A DNA stretch of 56,334 nt, taken from positions 1 to 56,334 of the forward strand of contig QCIK01000010.1 of assembly GCA_003216715.1 (NCBI GenBank). The letters are read 5' to 3'. This DNA is from Prochlorococcus sp. AG-402-L09 (GTDB taxonomy: Bacteria > Cyanobacteriota > Cyanobacteriia > PCC-6307 > Cyanobiaceae). The notes under the pieces are model-generated. The model was not told where the DNA came from, did not search any database, and worked only from the letters and a program-made list of their open reading frames with translations. Below are positions 1 to 10,347 of this stretch, in pieces. Within the stretch, counting starts at the first letter, position 1, and the number at the start of each line of letters is the position of its first letter. Both the position numbers and the translations under genes were made by a program.

Positions 1-2023
1 ATCTAAGCCGTAATTTCTTTATGCGATCTCTCAGAATTGCAGCTTTTTCAAAATCTAAATCTTTCGCTGTTATTTTCATTTTAGACTCTAATTTTTCAAT
101 TAATTCAGGTAATGAGTCTAAGGATATGCCGCTATCGTAATCTTTAGCACTATGATCAATTAACTTATCTGCAATATCAACAAAATCATCAGAATTGCCG
201 TCCTGATTTAGTCTTCTTGAGAGCTCTAAGAAAGAAAGAATTGAATTATTAGCTTTCTTACCTGCTGGTTTAGGAGTTATGTCGTTCTCAATATTATAAA
301 TATTTTGTATTTCTCGGCGTCTTTCCGTCTCACTAATAGCCTTTGCCATAGAGTCAGTCATTTTATCTGCATAGAGCAGAGCTAAACCTTCAACATGCCT
401 TGCGGCTCGTCCTATTGTTTGTATCAAAGATCTTTGAGCTCTTAAAAATCCTTCTTTATCTGCATCGAGAATTACGACAAGAGACACTTCAGGTAAATCT
501 AAACCTTCTCTTAATAGATTAACTCCTACCAATACGTCATATTCTCCAAGTCGTAAATCTTGAATAATTTCAATTCTCTCAATTGAATGAATCTCTGAAT
601 GTAAATAGCGAACTCTTATTTTATTTTCAGATAAATAATCTGTAAGATCTTCAGCCATTCTTTTCGTAAGAGTTGTAATAAGTATTCTTTGATTTTTCGA
701 TGCTCTTTTTCTAATTTCGACAAGTAAATCTTCAACCTGACCCTGGGTTGGACGTACTTCAACTAAAGGATCTAGAACTCCAGTAGGTCTAATCACTTGC
801 TCAACTATATTTCCTATACTTTGAGATAATTCCCAATCACCAGGAGTCGCACTTATAAAAACAGTTTGTTTGGCTTTATTCCAAAATTCAATATCCTTTA
901 AAGGACGATTATCAGCAGCACTTGGCAGTCTAAAACCATGATCTATTAACACTTTTTTTCTAGCTTGATCACCATTATACATAGCTCTCAATTGAGGACA
1001 TGTAACATGACTTTCATCAATAAGTAATAACCAATCTTTAGGAAAATAATCAATTAAACACTCTGGAGCAGAGCCAGCTTCTCTTCCAGAAAGATGACGA
1101 GCATAATTTTCAACTCCATTACAATAACCAACTTCTTTTAGCATTTCTAAATCATAAATTGTTCGTTGTTCTAATCTTTGAGCTTCAAGTAATTTCCCCT
1201 CTTGATTAAGAAATTCTAATCTATCTTTTAATTCTTTTTTTATTGCTGTAATGGCAGATTCTAAACGATCTTTTGGCGTTACAAAATGTTTCGCGGGATA
1301 TATATTAATTGAGTCAAGTCTATTTAATATTTCTCCAGTAGTAGGGTCGACATAAGTAATACTTTCAATTTCATCTCCAAATAATTCAATTCTAACAAGT
1401 CTGTCATCATAAGCTGGGCCTATTTCTAATACATCTCCTCTTACTCTAAATCTACCTCTACTTATTTCTATATCATTACGTGTATATTGATTTGAGACTA
1501 ATGATCTAAGGCAAGATCGTAAATCAATACTTTGACCAACTTGAAACTTAACGGAAGCCTTTAGATATTCACTTGGAATTCCTAGACCATATATACAACT
1601 AATTGAAGCAACAACTATGACATCATCTCGTTCAAATAAAGATCTAGTAGCAGAATGGCGTAACATATCAATTTCTTCATTAATTGATGATGTTTTTGCT
1701 ATGTAGGTATCACTAACTGGAACATAAGCTTCTGGTTGATAATAATCATAGTAAGAGATAAAGTATTCAACAGCATTCTTGGGAAAAAATTCCCTTAATT
1801 CATTACACAATTGAGCTGCAAGTGTTTTATTGTGAGCTAAAACCAAAGCTGGGCGTCCAGTTTCCGCTATTACATTAGCTATCGTAAAAGTCTTTCCTGT
1901 TCCAGTTGCACCTAATAAAGTTTGAAACTTTTCACCATCATTTACACCTCCAACTAGTCCTTTTATAGCTGTAGGTTGATCGCCTTTTGGAACATAAGGA
2001 GCTTGAAGTTGATATTCAGGCAT
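1..2023 (-). CDS. uvrB: UvrABC excinuclease subunit B (3' end cut off by window edge)
   Basis: UvrB is the helicase-like damage-verification subunit of nucleotide excision repair, acting with UvrA and UvrC on bulky lesions such as UV photoproducts. The frame opens with ATG at 2021-2023 and stays open for 674 codons to the left edge. Residues 38-45 read GATGTGKT (Walker A), followed by the NKTLAAQL region typical of UvrB. The last visible residues ([12 protein letters not shown]) are the C-terminal UVR motif that contacts UvrC, so only a few residues and the stop are missing. No intein or frameshift was seen. An imperfect palindrome lies 22-35 bases upstream of the start and could be an SOS operator. 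The identification is secure. Confidence 0.97.
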   Translation of the reverse strand, partial: MPEYQLQAPYVPKGDQPTAIKGLVGGVNDGEKFQTLLGATGTGKTFTIANVIAETGRPALVLAHNKTLAAQLCNELREFFPKNAVEYFISYYDYYQPEAYVPVSDTYIAKTSSINEEIDMLRHSATRSLFERDDVIVVASISCIYGLGIPSEYLKASVKFQVGQSIDLRSCLRSLVSNQYTRNDIEISRGRFRVRGDVLEIGPAYDDRLVRIELFGDEIESITYVDPTTGEILNRLDSINIYPAKHFVTPKDRLESAITAIKKELKDRLEFLNQEGKLLEAQRLEQRTIYDLEMLKEVGYCNGVENYARHLSGREAGSAPECLIDYFPKDWLLLIDESHVTCPQLRAMYNGDQARKKVLIDHGFRLPSAADNRPLKDIEFWNKAKQTVFISATPGDWELSQSIGNIVEQVIRPTGVLDPLVEVRPTQGQVEDLLVEIRKRASKNQRILITTLTKRMAEDLTDYLSENKIRVRYLHSEIHSIERIEIIQDLRLGEYDVLVGVNLLREGLDLPEVSLVVILDADKEGFLRAQRSLIQTIGRAARHVEGLALLYADKMTDSMAKAISETERRREIQNIYNIENDITPKPAGKKANNSILSFLELSRRLNQDGNSDDFVDIADKLIDHSAKDYDSGISLDSLPELIEKLESKMKITAKDLDFEKAAILRDRIKKLRLR

Positions 2024-2044
2024 ATACTTAATTTATTGCTAGAG

Positions 2045-2058
2045 AACACATATTTGTT
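2045..2058. promoter_or_regulatory. imperfect palindrome upstream of uvrB, possible operator
   Basis: The 14 bases AACACATATTTGTT match their own reverse complement at 12 of 14 positions (AACA-N6-TGTT arms). They sit 22-35 bases before the uvrB start. uvrB is often a LexA target, but the motif does not contain the GTAC/GTWC half-sites described for cyanobacterial LexA boxes, so the assignment is weak. Confidence 0.22.
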
Positions 2059-2103
2059 AATTCCATATTCTTCAAATTTTGATCAAAAAAGTTTTAAATT
2101 ACC

Positions 2104-2892
2104 TTATAAAATTGATTGACTAATCGTGGAAGCCAATTTAAACGAATCTAAAGCCTGACGAAGACCTTTTATAGTGGCAATCATAGCTAATTCAGTATTT
2201 AATTTATTGACAGCCGAACCAATACCTACCCCATTCGCTCCGAGTGATATAGCCATTGGGACAGTAACTTCAGAAAGTCCAGAAGCAGAAATCACTGGCA
2301 CATCATGATGACTCTCTCTTAAAGCAGCGGCGATAGCGAAAGTTCCAGCCAAAGTGGGTGACGCTTTTTCTATTAAACCTAAAGTTCCAGGACTAATGGG
2401 ATGAGAACTCGTCCCTCCTTCTGTCTGGATCAAGTCTATCCCTCTATCAATAAGATTTAACGCTAATTGAGCTTGAATATCTAAAGGCAAAATGTGGGGA
2501 ACGGTTACTGACAAAACAACTTCAGGTAAAAGGCGTCGAGATTCAACTGCTAATGAAAGCACCTCATCAGCAGAGAAAAACCGCCCATCTGGATAAAAAG
2601 AATCAAAGTTACCAATCTCAATAACGGATGCTCCTGCTTTAACAGCTTCAGGAAAAAGTTTTGGTTCAACCGAACTTACGCACACAGGAATATTCGAAGC
2701 CTCAACAGCTAGCTCTACTAAATTTGGTTTACAAGCAATGTCCAATAAATCTGCACCACCAAGACCTGCCGCTTTCGAAATTCTAAATACTGATTCTGCA
2801 TTAAAATTATTCAAACCAGAAATTACTTTCAATAAAGATCTATTTTCAATACTCTTTTGAAGTGAAACTGGCAATGTCTGTAAACGTGTCAT
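2104..2892 (-). CDS. DUF561 / Ycf23 family TIM-barrel protein
   Basis: This 262-residue protein resembles the cyanobacterial and red-algal plastid Ycf23/DUF561 family, a predicted TIM barrel of unknown reaction. Features fitting a phosphate-binding barrel include GGADLLDIA near residue 45, the acidic strand end VIEIGNFD near residue 91, IQTEGGTSS near 155 and a late glycine-rich segment (ISLGANGVGIGSA). It has no signal peptide or membrane segment. The ATG lies 85 bases from the divergent tilS start, so the two may share a promoter region. The family call is from overall pattern. I cannot assign a substrate. Confidence 0.8.
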   Translation of the reverse strand: MTRLQTLPVSLQKSIENRSLLKVISGLNNFNAESVFRISKAAGLGGADLLDIACKPNLVELAVEASNIPVCVSSVEPKLFPEAVKAGASVIEIGNFDSFYPDGRFFSADEVLSLAVESRRLLPEVVLSVTVPHILPLDIQAQLALNLIDRGIDLIQTEGGTSSHPISPGTLGLIEKASPTLAGTFAIAAALRESHHDVPVISASGLSEVTVPMAISLGANGVGIGSAVNKLNTELAMIATIKGLRQALDSFKLASTISQSIL

Positions 2893-2977
2893 AAAAACAA
2901 CAACTATTAATCTGATTGTGACACTGACTAAGCAAAAGAACTAAAAAAATGCGAATAGAGCTCTAAAACCAAAGCAA

Positions 2978-4018
2978 ATGTCACAATCTACTAAAAATGA
3001 CAGGTCTTGGAGCAAATGGCATATGCGTTTGCACAAAAGGCTAAAACAAAATAAATCTTTGCTTCCAAGAAACTCCACCCTTCTTTTAGCTATTTCGGGC
3101 GGGCAAGATTCGATGGCTCTGCTTAAATTAATAGTTGATTTAAGAAGGCTATATCAATGGCAAATCGAAATCTGGCATGGAGATCACCAATGGCATACAA
3201 AATCCGAAAGAACAAAAGAAGAACTAAAACTTTGGTGTCTTAGTAAGCAAATCTCATTTCACTCTAAAAAAGCAGATAAAAAAGAAGCAGATAATGAAGA
3301 AAAAGCAAGAAACTGGAGATATAAAAACTTAATATCGCAAGCTAAATTATTATCATCAAAAAATATATATTTTCCATGTACAAGAATATTAACTGGTCAT
3401 ACAGCTACTGATCGTGCAGAGACAATAATTATGAACTTAGCTAGAGGCAGTGATCTAATTGGAATTAGTAGCCTAAGAGAACAAAGAGCTTTAGAGAGTA
3501 ATTTAGAATTAGCTAGGCCACTACTTATTTTTAATCGAAGCGAGACCATCGAAATTTGCAAAGAGTTTAATTTGCCAATTTGGATTGATCCTTCAAATGA
3601 AAATATACATTTGACAAGAAATAAAATTAGACAAGAAGTCTTACCAATTTTAAATTCAATCTATAAAGGCGCAGACTCAAGAATAGCCTCTTTAGCTAAT
3701 AGACTTGAAAGTTACAGCGAAGACCAACAATCATTAGCAAAAGTAGCAATAGAATTTTGCCAAGGAGACGAAATAAACTCTCTTTACAGACAAAAACTGA
3801 ACAATTTCACAGACTCCATTAAAAAAATAATACTAACTAATTGGTTAAAAATGTTAGGAGTAACAAGATTAACTGCTTTGCAAATCGAAGAAATAAATAC
3901 AAAAATATCTCAAAGGAATCCACCTGGAACTATTCACCTTCATGGAGATTTCCTTATAAGATGGAATAAAAAAACTATTTATATCTCAAACAAGACTTAT
4001 CGAGAAAATAGTTATTAG
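2978..4018 (+). CDS. tilS: tRNA(Ile)-lysidine synthase
   Basis: TilS attaches lysine to C34 of the CAU-anticodon tRNA-Ile, changing both its codon reading and its aminoacyl identity; the gene is essential in nearly all bacteria. The N-type ATP pyrophosphatase PP-loop SGGQDS is at residues 40-45. Further TilS marks are [10 protein letters not shown] around 150 and the WIDPSN-x-RNKIR stretch around 205-220. The length of 346 residues is normal for cyanobacteria, which have a short C-terminal part. It is convergent with RNase J, with only three bases between the two stop codons. Confidence 0.95.
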   Translation: MSQSTKNDRSWSKWHMRLHKRLKQNKSLLPRNSTLLLAISGGQDSMALLKLIVDLRRLYQWQIEIWHGDHQWHTKSERTKEELKLWCLSKQISFHSKKADKKEADNEEKARNWRYKNLISQAKLLSSKNIYFPCTRILTGHTATDRAETIIMNLARGSDLIGISSLREQRALESNLELARPLLIFNRSETIEICKEFNLPIWIDPSNENIHLTRNKIRQEVLPILNSIYKGADSRIASLANRLESYSEDQQSLAKVAIEFCQGDEINSLYRQKLNNFTDSIKKIILTNWLKMLGVTRLTALQIEEINTKISQRNPPGTIHLHGDFLIRWNKKTIYISNKTYRENSY

Positions 4019-4021
4019 TTA

Positions 4022-5971
4022 TCAGCTAATTGCTGATCTACGACGTCTTGTTCTTCCAGTTGGCATGTCTTCAGGATTAACTTCGCTGTTTGTTTTTTGT
4101 TCTGTTACTGAACTTCTATCCTCATTTGTTACTGATGTATTAGTCGACTTAGTTGCTTTATCTACAGTTTTCTTAACTACTTTTCGTGAGTCTGGCTGTT
4201 CATCAAGTTGAGGCTTATAAGCACGAGTCCCACCAGGAGCAGGCTGAACAAGGCAAAGAATTAATGGCTCTGCTTGAACCTCCCTTCTCAATCGACGTGA
4301 TAATCCTGATTCAACCTCTCTTTGTAAGCCTATCCAATCTACCTCGACTGACTTACCGCCTGTTTTAAGAACAAGCTGTTTCCATCGATTTTCTAAGACC
4401 CAATTAATCTCTCTCTCAGTCCAATTGACCATTGTTTTTGCATCAACATTAGTAATAACACCACGAAGATTCACCCTCGGTGGTGCAACCATTACGCCAT
4501 CAGTGCTAATTGGGGTAAGAACCGTGATAACTCCATCATCAGCAAGTTGCTGACGTTCTTTTAAAACTCGAGTATCCACAACCCCTGTTCTAGAAGAATC
4601 AAGTAACTCTACGCCTGATTTAACCGGAGACCCTTGAACGAGAGAATCAGGTCTTAATTCAGCAACATCCCCATTTTCCATCACTAATACATTTTCTGGA
4701 TGAACCCCCATTGATACTGCAGTTTTCCCATGAAGAACTTGCATTCTGTACTCTCCATGCACAGGAATAAAGTATTTGGGCCTAGTTAATCCAAGCATCC
4801 ATTTTTGATCTTCTTGACATCCATGACCTGAGACATGAATACCCTTATCTTTACCATAAATAACTTTTGCACCCAATTTTATTAATTTATCAATCGTATG
4901 CATCACGGAAATAGTATTTCCAGGAATAGGACTAGCAGAAAAAATGACAGTATCACTCGTTTTCAACTGAACATGTTGATGCTCGCCTCTAGCGATACGA
5001 CTCAAAGCAGCCATTGATTCTCCTTGGCTACCTGTCATCAATAAAAAAGTCTCTCTGTCAGGTAAATCTCTAATCTGTTTAATTGGAAAAAACAAATCAT
5101 CAGGGAAACGCATGTATCCAAGTTCTCTGGCTTTTCCAACCACATTCAGCATTGAGCGGCCTAGTAAACCTACTTTTCTACCATTTTTCATTGCCAACTC
5201 TAAAAGCATCGCCACTCGATGAGTTGAACTAGCAAAAGTCGTAACCATCACTCTGCCCTCAGCAGTAGCAATGTACCTATCTAAATTTGGAAAAACAGAA
5301 TATTCAGAGGGCGTGAATCCAGAAACTTCAGAGTTGGTTGAATCAGATAGAAGACAAAGAACACCCTTATCTCCATAGTGGGCCATTCTGGCTAAATCTG
5401 AAGGCTGTCCATCAGGTGGAGTATGGTCAAATTTAAAATCACCAGTGAAAAATACTATTCCCACTGGAGTCGTTACCGCGAAGGAATAACTATCAGAAAT
5501 TGAATGTGTATTTCTAACAAATTCAACTGAAAAATGTTGTCCAACTTTAATTACTTCTCTTGGTCCACATACTTGTATTGTTGTCCGATCAGCAACTCCT
5601 GCTTCCTCCATTTTCCCCCTAAGCATTGACATAGCAAGAGGTGGACCATAAACAATTGGGATATTAAAATTCTTTAAATGATGAGAAATTCCACCGATAT
5701 GATCTTCATGTCCATGTGTTACGACCAAACCTCTAATTCGACTTTGGTTTTCACGTAAATAAGTCGTGTCTGGCATAACAACATTTACCCCATGCATCCC
5801 ATCAGTTGGAAACGCCAGGCCAGCATCAAGAATCATGATGTCGTCACCATATTCAAATACACAAGTATTTTTTCCAATTTCCCCTAGGCCACCTAAGGGA
5901 ATAATCCTTAAACAAGGAGATTTTGATTGATTATTTTTTGAACCTTGAAAATTGATTGAACTTGATGTCAT
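4022..5971 (-). CDS. rnj: Ribonuclease J
   Basis: RNase J is a metallo-beta-lactamase/beta-CASP ribonuclease with 5'-exonuclease and endonuclease activity, central to mRNA turnover and 5' maturation in cyanobacteria alongside RNase E. The zinc motif HGHEDH is at residues 86-91. A second conserved block, TGDFKFDHTP, lies near 176-185, and beta-CASP features include SGHGCQED and the PVHGEYRM segment near 380-415. Length is 649 residues, including a polar, poorly conserved C-terminal tail (from about 590) ending in an Arg-rich stretch, possibly RNA-binding. It has an ATG start. Confidence 0.95.
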   Translation of the reverse strand: MTSSSINFQGSKNNQSKSPCLRIIPLGGLGEIGKNTCVFEYGDDIMILDAGLAFPTDGMHGVNVVMPDTTYLRENQSRIRGLVVTHGHEDHIGGISHHLKNFNIPIVYGPPLAMSMLRGKMEEAGVADRTTIQVCGPREVIKVGQHFSVEFVRNTHSISDSYSFAVTTPVGIVFFTGDFKFDHTPPDGQPSDLARMAHYGDKGVLCLLSDSTNSEVSGFTPSEYSVFPNLDRYIATAEGRVMVTTFASSTHRVAMLLELAMKNGRKVGLLGRSMLNVVGKARELGYMRFPDDLFFPIKQIRDLPDRETFLLMTGSQGESMAALSRIARGEHQHVQLKTSDTVIFSASPIPGNTISVMHTIDKLIKLGAKVIYGKDKGIHVSGHGCQEDQKWMLGLTRPKYFIPVHGEYRMQVLHGKTAVSMGVHPENVLVMENGDVAELRPDSLVQGSPVKSGVELLDSSRTGVVDTRVLKERQQLADDGVITVLTPISTDGVMVAPPRVNLRGVITNVDAKTMVNWTEREINWVLENRWKQLVLKTGGKSVEVDWIGLQREVESGLSRRLRREVQAEPLILCLVQPAPGGTRAYKPQLDEQPDSRKVVKKTVDKATKSTNTSVTNEDRSSVTEQKTNSEVNPEDMPTGRTRRRRSAIS

Positions 5972-6044
5972 GGAAAAATTTATGTAAAAAAACTTGGTTG
6001 TTACCTAAATGAAAGTCGGATCCACTCGGAAACGAGGGAAAAGA

Positions 6045-6953
6045 TCACATCAATCTCATAGAAGAGAGGATCTTCAAGAGTTCTTCTTTCATTTCGCTGT
6101 TTAAAGAGACTAAAGGACTTCGAGGAGGTCCAACAGACCAACCAATTAATTGAAGTGCTGCTTTAACAGGAATAGGATTTGTGGTTGCAAAAAGAGATTT
6201 AAAAAGAGGTTGTAATATCTCGTGCAAATAAAGCGCCTCAGCGTATTTACCTTCTAAAAAACTCTCTATAATTCGCTTCAAATTTGGACCAACTAAATGA
6301 CTTGCAACACTTACAACACCTACCGCCCCTACCGAAAGCATTGGTAAAACCAAAGCATCATCACCGCTATAAATAGCTAAATCTGATCCACAATAGTTTC
6401 TTAATTGAGTCACTTCCTCGGTTGTTCCACTTGCAGCTTTAAAACTGACTACATTACTGCAATCCATAAGCTTACTTACAATACTAGGCGATATCGAACA
6501 TCCTGTCCGCCCTGGGATGTTGTAGAGCATCAAAGGTAACTTCGGAGCTGCATTTGCGATAGCGCGAAAATGAAGTTCTAATCCTTCTTGCGGTGGCTTA
6601 TTGTAATAAGGAACAACTACCAATGCACCATCAGCCCCTGAATTAGCTGCTTCCTTTGTAGCTTCGATTGCCTCAGAGGTCGAATTACTTCCTGTTCCAG
6701 CCAAAACTTTAGCCCTAGAGCCTAAGGAATTCCTAACTGTTTCCAGCATCTTTTGTTGTTCTTGCCAAGTTAAAGTTGGAGACTCCCCTGTAGTTCCGCA
6801 TACAACGATGCCATCAGATCCTTGATCTACTAAATAATTTGCCAAATCAGCAGCAAGACCATAATCAACTTTCCCATCTTCATTAAATGGAGTCACCATT
6901 GCGGTTAACATCCTTCCAAAAGGTGCTGGTGATAATAAAGCTGACTTATTCAT
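6045..6953 (-). CDS. dapA: 4-hydroxy-tetrahydrodipicolinate synthase
   Basis: DapA condenses pyruvate with aspartate semialdehyde, the first committed step to diaminopimelate and lysine. The pyruvate-binding Schiff-base lysine is K172 (VSFKAASG). The GTTGES loop is at 53-58 and the tyrosine of YNIPGRT is Y144. The length of 302 residues is normal. Its ATG overlaps the stop of asd by four bases (ATGA), so the gene that makes its substrate is translated immediately upstream; this is a strong sign of an asd-dapA operon. Confidence 0.97.
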   Translation of the reverse strand: MNKSALLSPAPFGRMLTAMVTPFNEDGKVDYGLAADLANYLVDQGSDGIVVCGTTGESPTLTWQEQQKMLETVRNSLGSRAKVLAGTGSNSTSEAIEATKEAANSGADGALVVVPYYNKPPQEGLELHFRAIANAAPKLPLMLYNIPGRTGCSISPSIVSKLMDCSNVVSFKAASGTTEEVTQLRNYCGSDLAIYSGDDALVLPMLSVGAVGVVSVASHLVGPNLKRIIESFLEGKYAEALYLHEILQPLFKSLFATTNPIPVKAALQLIGWSVGPPRSPLVSLNSEMKEELLKILSSMRLM

Positions 6954-7984
6954 GATTTCTTTGGCAATAAAAGTTCAGCAATCTGCACTGCATTAAGTGC
7001 AGCTCCCTTACGGATTTGATCACCACATAACCATAGTTCCAAAGCATTAGGGTTACTTATATCCTGCCGTATACGACCAACAGATATTGGGTCTCTACCA
7101 GTGACATCTTGTGGCATCGGAAAACGATTATTTCCCAAATCCTCAAGGATCTCAACTCCTTGTGCAAATTCCAAAATCTCATAAGCTTCTCGAACTGGAA
7201 AAGGCTTTATAAATTCAATATTTACCGCTTCAGAATGCGCTCTAAAAACAGGAACTCTTACACATGTTGCGGTCAAAGAAAGCTCTGAATCTCCAAGGAT
7301 TTTTCGAGTTTCATTAACCATCTTCATCTCTTCCTCGCAATAATTATTCGGTTGCAAAGGTGAATTATGCAAAAAAAGATTAAATGCTAAGGAATAAGGA
7401 AGAACTTTACTTTTTGGAGTGATTCCATCTAAGACTTCTTGACTTAATTTTCCTAATTCTTCCATTGCCATTGCACCTGCACCACTAGCAGATTGATATG
7501 TTGATACAACCACTCTCTTGATGGGGATATGCCTGGTCAATGGAGATAGAACCAACGCCAATAAAATAGTCGTGCAATTAGGATTAGCAATTAATCCTTC
7601 GTGCCTAGACGCATCAGCAGGGTTGACTTCGGGAACGACCAAAGGAACATTCTCGTCCATTCGAAATGCACTGGAGTTATCAATCATCAAAGCTCCAGAA
7701 CTTTTAATTGCATCTTTCCACTTACGAGATATTGAACCGCCAGCTGAAGCCAAAACTAAATCTACATTTTTAAAACTATCTTTTGTTGTCTCCTCGACTT
7801 TCAACTCATTTCCACGAAAGTGCTGAATCTCCCCTGCTGAACGATGCGAGGCAAGTAAAATTAATTTTTTAATAGGGAAAGATCTCTCTTCAAGCAAAGT
7901 CAATATTTCCTTACCTACAGCTCCACTCGATCCAAGGATCGCAACTGTAAGAGGTCTATTTGGAAGAAGAAACTGTGGGTTCAA
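6950..7984 (-). CDS. asd: Aspartate-semialdehyde dehydrogenase
   Basis: Asd reduces aspartyl phosphate to aspartate semialdehyde with NADPH, at the branch point to lysine, methionine and threonine. The nucleotide-binding motif GSSGAVG is at 18-24, the catalytic cysteine is C137 in NPNCTT, and the active-site histidine is H250 in FRAHSE. At 344 residues it is full length. No in-frame ATG or GTG sits between the upstream stop (8000-8002) and the Rossmann motif, so the start is a TTG (7982-7984), which is uncommon. It lies directly upstream of dapA with a four-base overlap. Confidence 0.96.
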   Translation of the reverse strand: MNPQFLLPNRPLTVAILGSSGAVGKEILTLLEERSFPIKKLILLASHRSAGEIQHFRGNELKVEETTKDSFKNVDLVLASAGGSISRKWKDAIKSSGALMIDNSSAFRMDENVPLVVPEVNPADASRHEGLIANPNCTTILLALVLSPLTRHIPIKRVVVSTYQSASGAGAMAMEELGKLSQEVLDGITPKSKVLPYSLAFNLFLHNSPLQPNNYCEEEMKMVNETRKILGDSELSLTATCVRVPVFRAHSEAVNIEFIKPFPVREAYEILEFAQGVEILEDLGNNRFPMPQDVTGRDPISVGRIRQDISNPNALELWLCGDQIRKGAALNAVQIAELLLPKKS

Positions 7985-8137
7985 ACTTGATGCAGAGAAT
8001 TAAAAGGTTTAACAAAAAATTTTTTCTTATTGGAAAAATCAACAAATAACAAATTTTTCGATGCTTTTTAGGCCACAATAGCTTTGGAAGTGAATTAACG
8101 CTTTCTTACGCTAACCAAACTTGAGAATTCCGTTTCA

Positions 8138-9544
8138 ATGAGCGCTGCCAAATTAAAAGTAAAAACCAGTTCGAAACCCAATAGCAGAATTGCTGTAGAG
8201 GTAGAGGTGCCCGCAGATCGATGCAAAAATAGTTACAACGAAGCTTTAAGCAAACTCAGCAGGTCTATCTCAATCCCCGGTTTTCGCAAAGGTAAAGTCC
8301 CAACAGCAGTAGTAATCCAGCAACTTGGAGTCAAAAGAATACAAGCCTCTGCACTGGAATCACTATTGCAAAAAATATGGACAGAAACATTAGATCAGGA
8401 AGGGATTGAACCTTTATGTGAACCTGAACTCGAAGATGGTTTTGAAACTATTTTAGAGAATTTCAATCCTGACAAAACTCTTACATTAAAACTTGAAACT
8501 GATATAGCCCCTATTCCAAGCTTAAAAAAATCTTCAGGGCTAACTGCTGAAGTAGAGAATTTGATCTTTGATCCAAAAAAAGTAGATGAACTGATTGAGC
8601 AATCACGATCTCAACTAGCAACTAAGGTGCCAGTCAGTGATCGTGCCGCAAAAAAAGGAGATATTGCATTAGTAAGCTTTAAAGGAATTTTCTCAGATAA
8701 TGGAAGTGTAATTGAAGGGGGAAGCGCAGATTCAGTAGAAATAGAACTTGAAGAAGGCCGAATGATTCCTGGTTTTATTGAGGGAGTCATTGGAATGAAT
8801 ATCAACGATAAAAAAATATTAAAGTGTGAATTCCCCAAGGATTATCATCAAGAAGATGCCAAAGGCAGAAAAGCTGAATTCAATGTCAGTCTGGAAGATT
8901 TAAAAATCAAAGAATTACCAGAACTAAATGACGACTTTGCAAAGCAAGCAAGTGATAAAGAGAATATGTCGGACTTACGCGCAGATCTTGAAAAAAGGCT
9001 TAAAGACGATACTGATAGAAAACAAACTAAAAATCGACAGGATTCACTTCTTGACGCGTTGGTCAAAGAACTTGAAGTTGAGCTTCCAAAAAGTCTTATT
9101 GACCAAGAAGTACGCGTAATTGTTGAACAAACAGCTCAAAATTTTGCTCAACAGGGTATTGATGTTAAATCAATGTTTACTCCAGAGCTGGTTAAATCGC
9201 TAATGGAATCTTCAAAAGGCGAAGCAGAGAAAAAGCTTCGTCAAAAACTCGCTCTAAACGCTTTGGCTGAGTCGGAAAAAATTGAAGTTTCACAAAAAGA
9301 AATCAATTCAAAACTTGAACAAGTTGAAGCTGATATGAAACTTTCAAACGAAAAAAATATCGACAAAAATCGTCTCAAAGAAGCTATTACTGATGATTTG
9401 TTGCAAGAAAAATTGTTTGTTTGGCTTGAAGAGAACAATAATGTTATAGAAAAAGCTAAAGATCAAAGCAAGAAGAAAAGCTCTAAAAAGACAACAACAA
9501 AAACAAATAAAGAAAAGAAAAGTTCTAAAACACCCAAAACCTAG
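8138..9544 (+). CDS. tig: Trigger factor (ribosome-associated chaperone)
   Basis: Trigger factor binds ribosomal protein L23 at the peptide exit tunnel and shields nascent chains. The ribosome-docking signature GFRKGKVP is at residues 48-55. An FKBP-type peptidyl-prolyl isomerase domain follows at about 155-250 (KKGDIALVSFKG), then the long helical chaperone arms. The last 30 residues are a Lys/Ser/Thr-rich low-complexity tail. Length is 468 residues and the start is ATG. It heads the tig-clpP-clpX arrangement, which is conserved in many bacteria. Confidence 0.96.
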   Translation: MSAAKLKVKTSSKPNSRIAVEVEVPADRCKNSYNEALSKLSRSISIPGFRKGKVPTAVVIQQLGVKRIQASALESLLQKIWTETLDQEGIEPLCEPELEDGFETILENFNPDKTLTLKLETDIAPIPSLKKSSGLTAEVENLIFDPKKVDELIEQSRSQLATKVPVSDRAAKKGDIALVSFKGIFSDNGSVIEGGSADSVEIELEEGRMIPGFIEGVIGMNINDKKILKCEFPKDYHQEDAKGRKAEFNVSLEDLKIKELPELNDDFAKQASDKENMSDLRADLEKRLKDDTDRKQTKNRQDSLLDALVKELEVELPKSLIDQEVRVIVEQTAQNFAQQGIDVKSMFTPELVKSLMESSKGEAEKKLRQKLALNALAESEKIEVSQKEINSKLEQVEADMKLSNEKNIDKNRLKEAITDDLLQEKLFVWLEENNNVIEKAKDQSKKKSSKKTTTKTNKEKKSSKTPKT

Positions 9545-9587
9545 TTTCTGCACATAGATTACAACTAATAGCTATTTACATTTCAAG

Positions 9588-10244
9588 TTGATTGAAGCAA
9601 GACTAAATCACCCCATTAATAGTTTTTGGAATAACTCCTGTCTGTTTTCAGGACCGGGCATTCTGCCAACAGTAATCGAACAATCAGGTCAAGGTGATCG
9701 AGCATTTGATATTTACTCACGATTACTTCGAGAAAGAATCATCTTTCTTGGAACCGATGTAAATGATCAAGTTGCTGATGCATTGGTGGCTCAAATGCTT
9801 TTTTTAGAAGCTGATGATCCAGATAAAGATATTCAATTGTATATCAATTCTCCTGGAGGATCAGTAACTGCGGGACTGGCTATCTATGACACCATGCAGC
9901 AAGTTAGTCCTGATGTCATAACAATTTGCTACGGCCTTGCAGCAAGCATGGGGGCTTTTCTTCTCTCTGGAGGGACAAAAGGAAAAAGACTTGCATTGCC
10001 TAATTCCAGAATAATGATTCATCAACCTCTTGGTGGAGCTCAAGGTCAAGCAGTTGAAATTGAAATTCAAGCTAAAGAAATTCTCTATTTAAAAGAAACT
10101 CTTAATTCACTTTTAGCTGAACATACTGGACAAGATATTGAAAAGATTTCAGAAGACACTGATAGAGACCACTTTCTTTCTCCCCAAGAAGCGGTTGAAT
10201 ATGGCCTGATCGACAAAGTGGTTTCCAATCTCAACTCCATATGA
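9588..10244 (+). CDS. clpP: ATP-dependent Clp protease proteolytic subunit
   Basis: This is a self-compartmentalised serine protease subunit. The catalytic triad is visible as S120 (AASMGAF), H145 (MIHQP) and D194 (TDRDHF), with spacing identical to E. coli ClpP (25 and 49 residues). The open frame begins at a TTG (9588-9590); MIEAR at the N-terminus looks like the form I recall from marine picocyanobacteria, so I accept this rare start. The adjacent clpX suggests this paralogue partners ClpX. Cyanobacteria carry several clpP genes, so a paralogue number is not given. Confidence 0.95.
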   Translation: MIEARLNHPINSFWNNSCLFSGPGILPTVIEQSGQGDRAFDIYSRLLRERIIFLGTDVNDQVADALVAQMLFLEADDPDKDIQLYINSPGGSVTAGLAIYDTMQQVSPDVITICYGLAASMGAFLLSGGTKGKRLALPNSRIMIHQPLGGAQGQAVEIEIQAKEILYLKETLNSLLAEHTGQDIEKISEDTDRDHFLSPQEAVEYGLIDKVVSNLNSI

Positions 10245-10347
10245 ATCATTAAGGAAAGCTGACAAGGCATCAATCCTCCATGATCCTATTAATTGAGACT
10301 GAAAAAATTAATTATCGGTCTATCTAACCTGTTTTCTTTAGAGGTCG

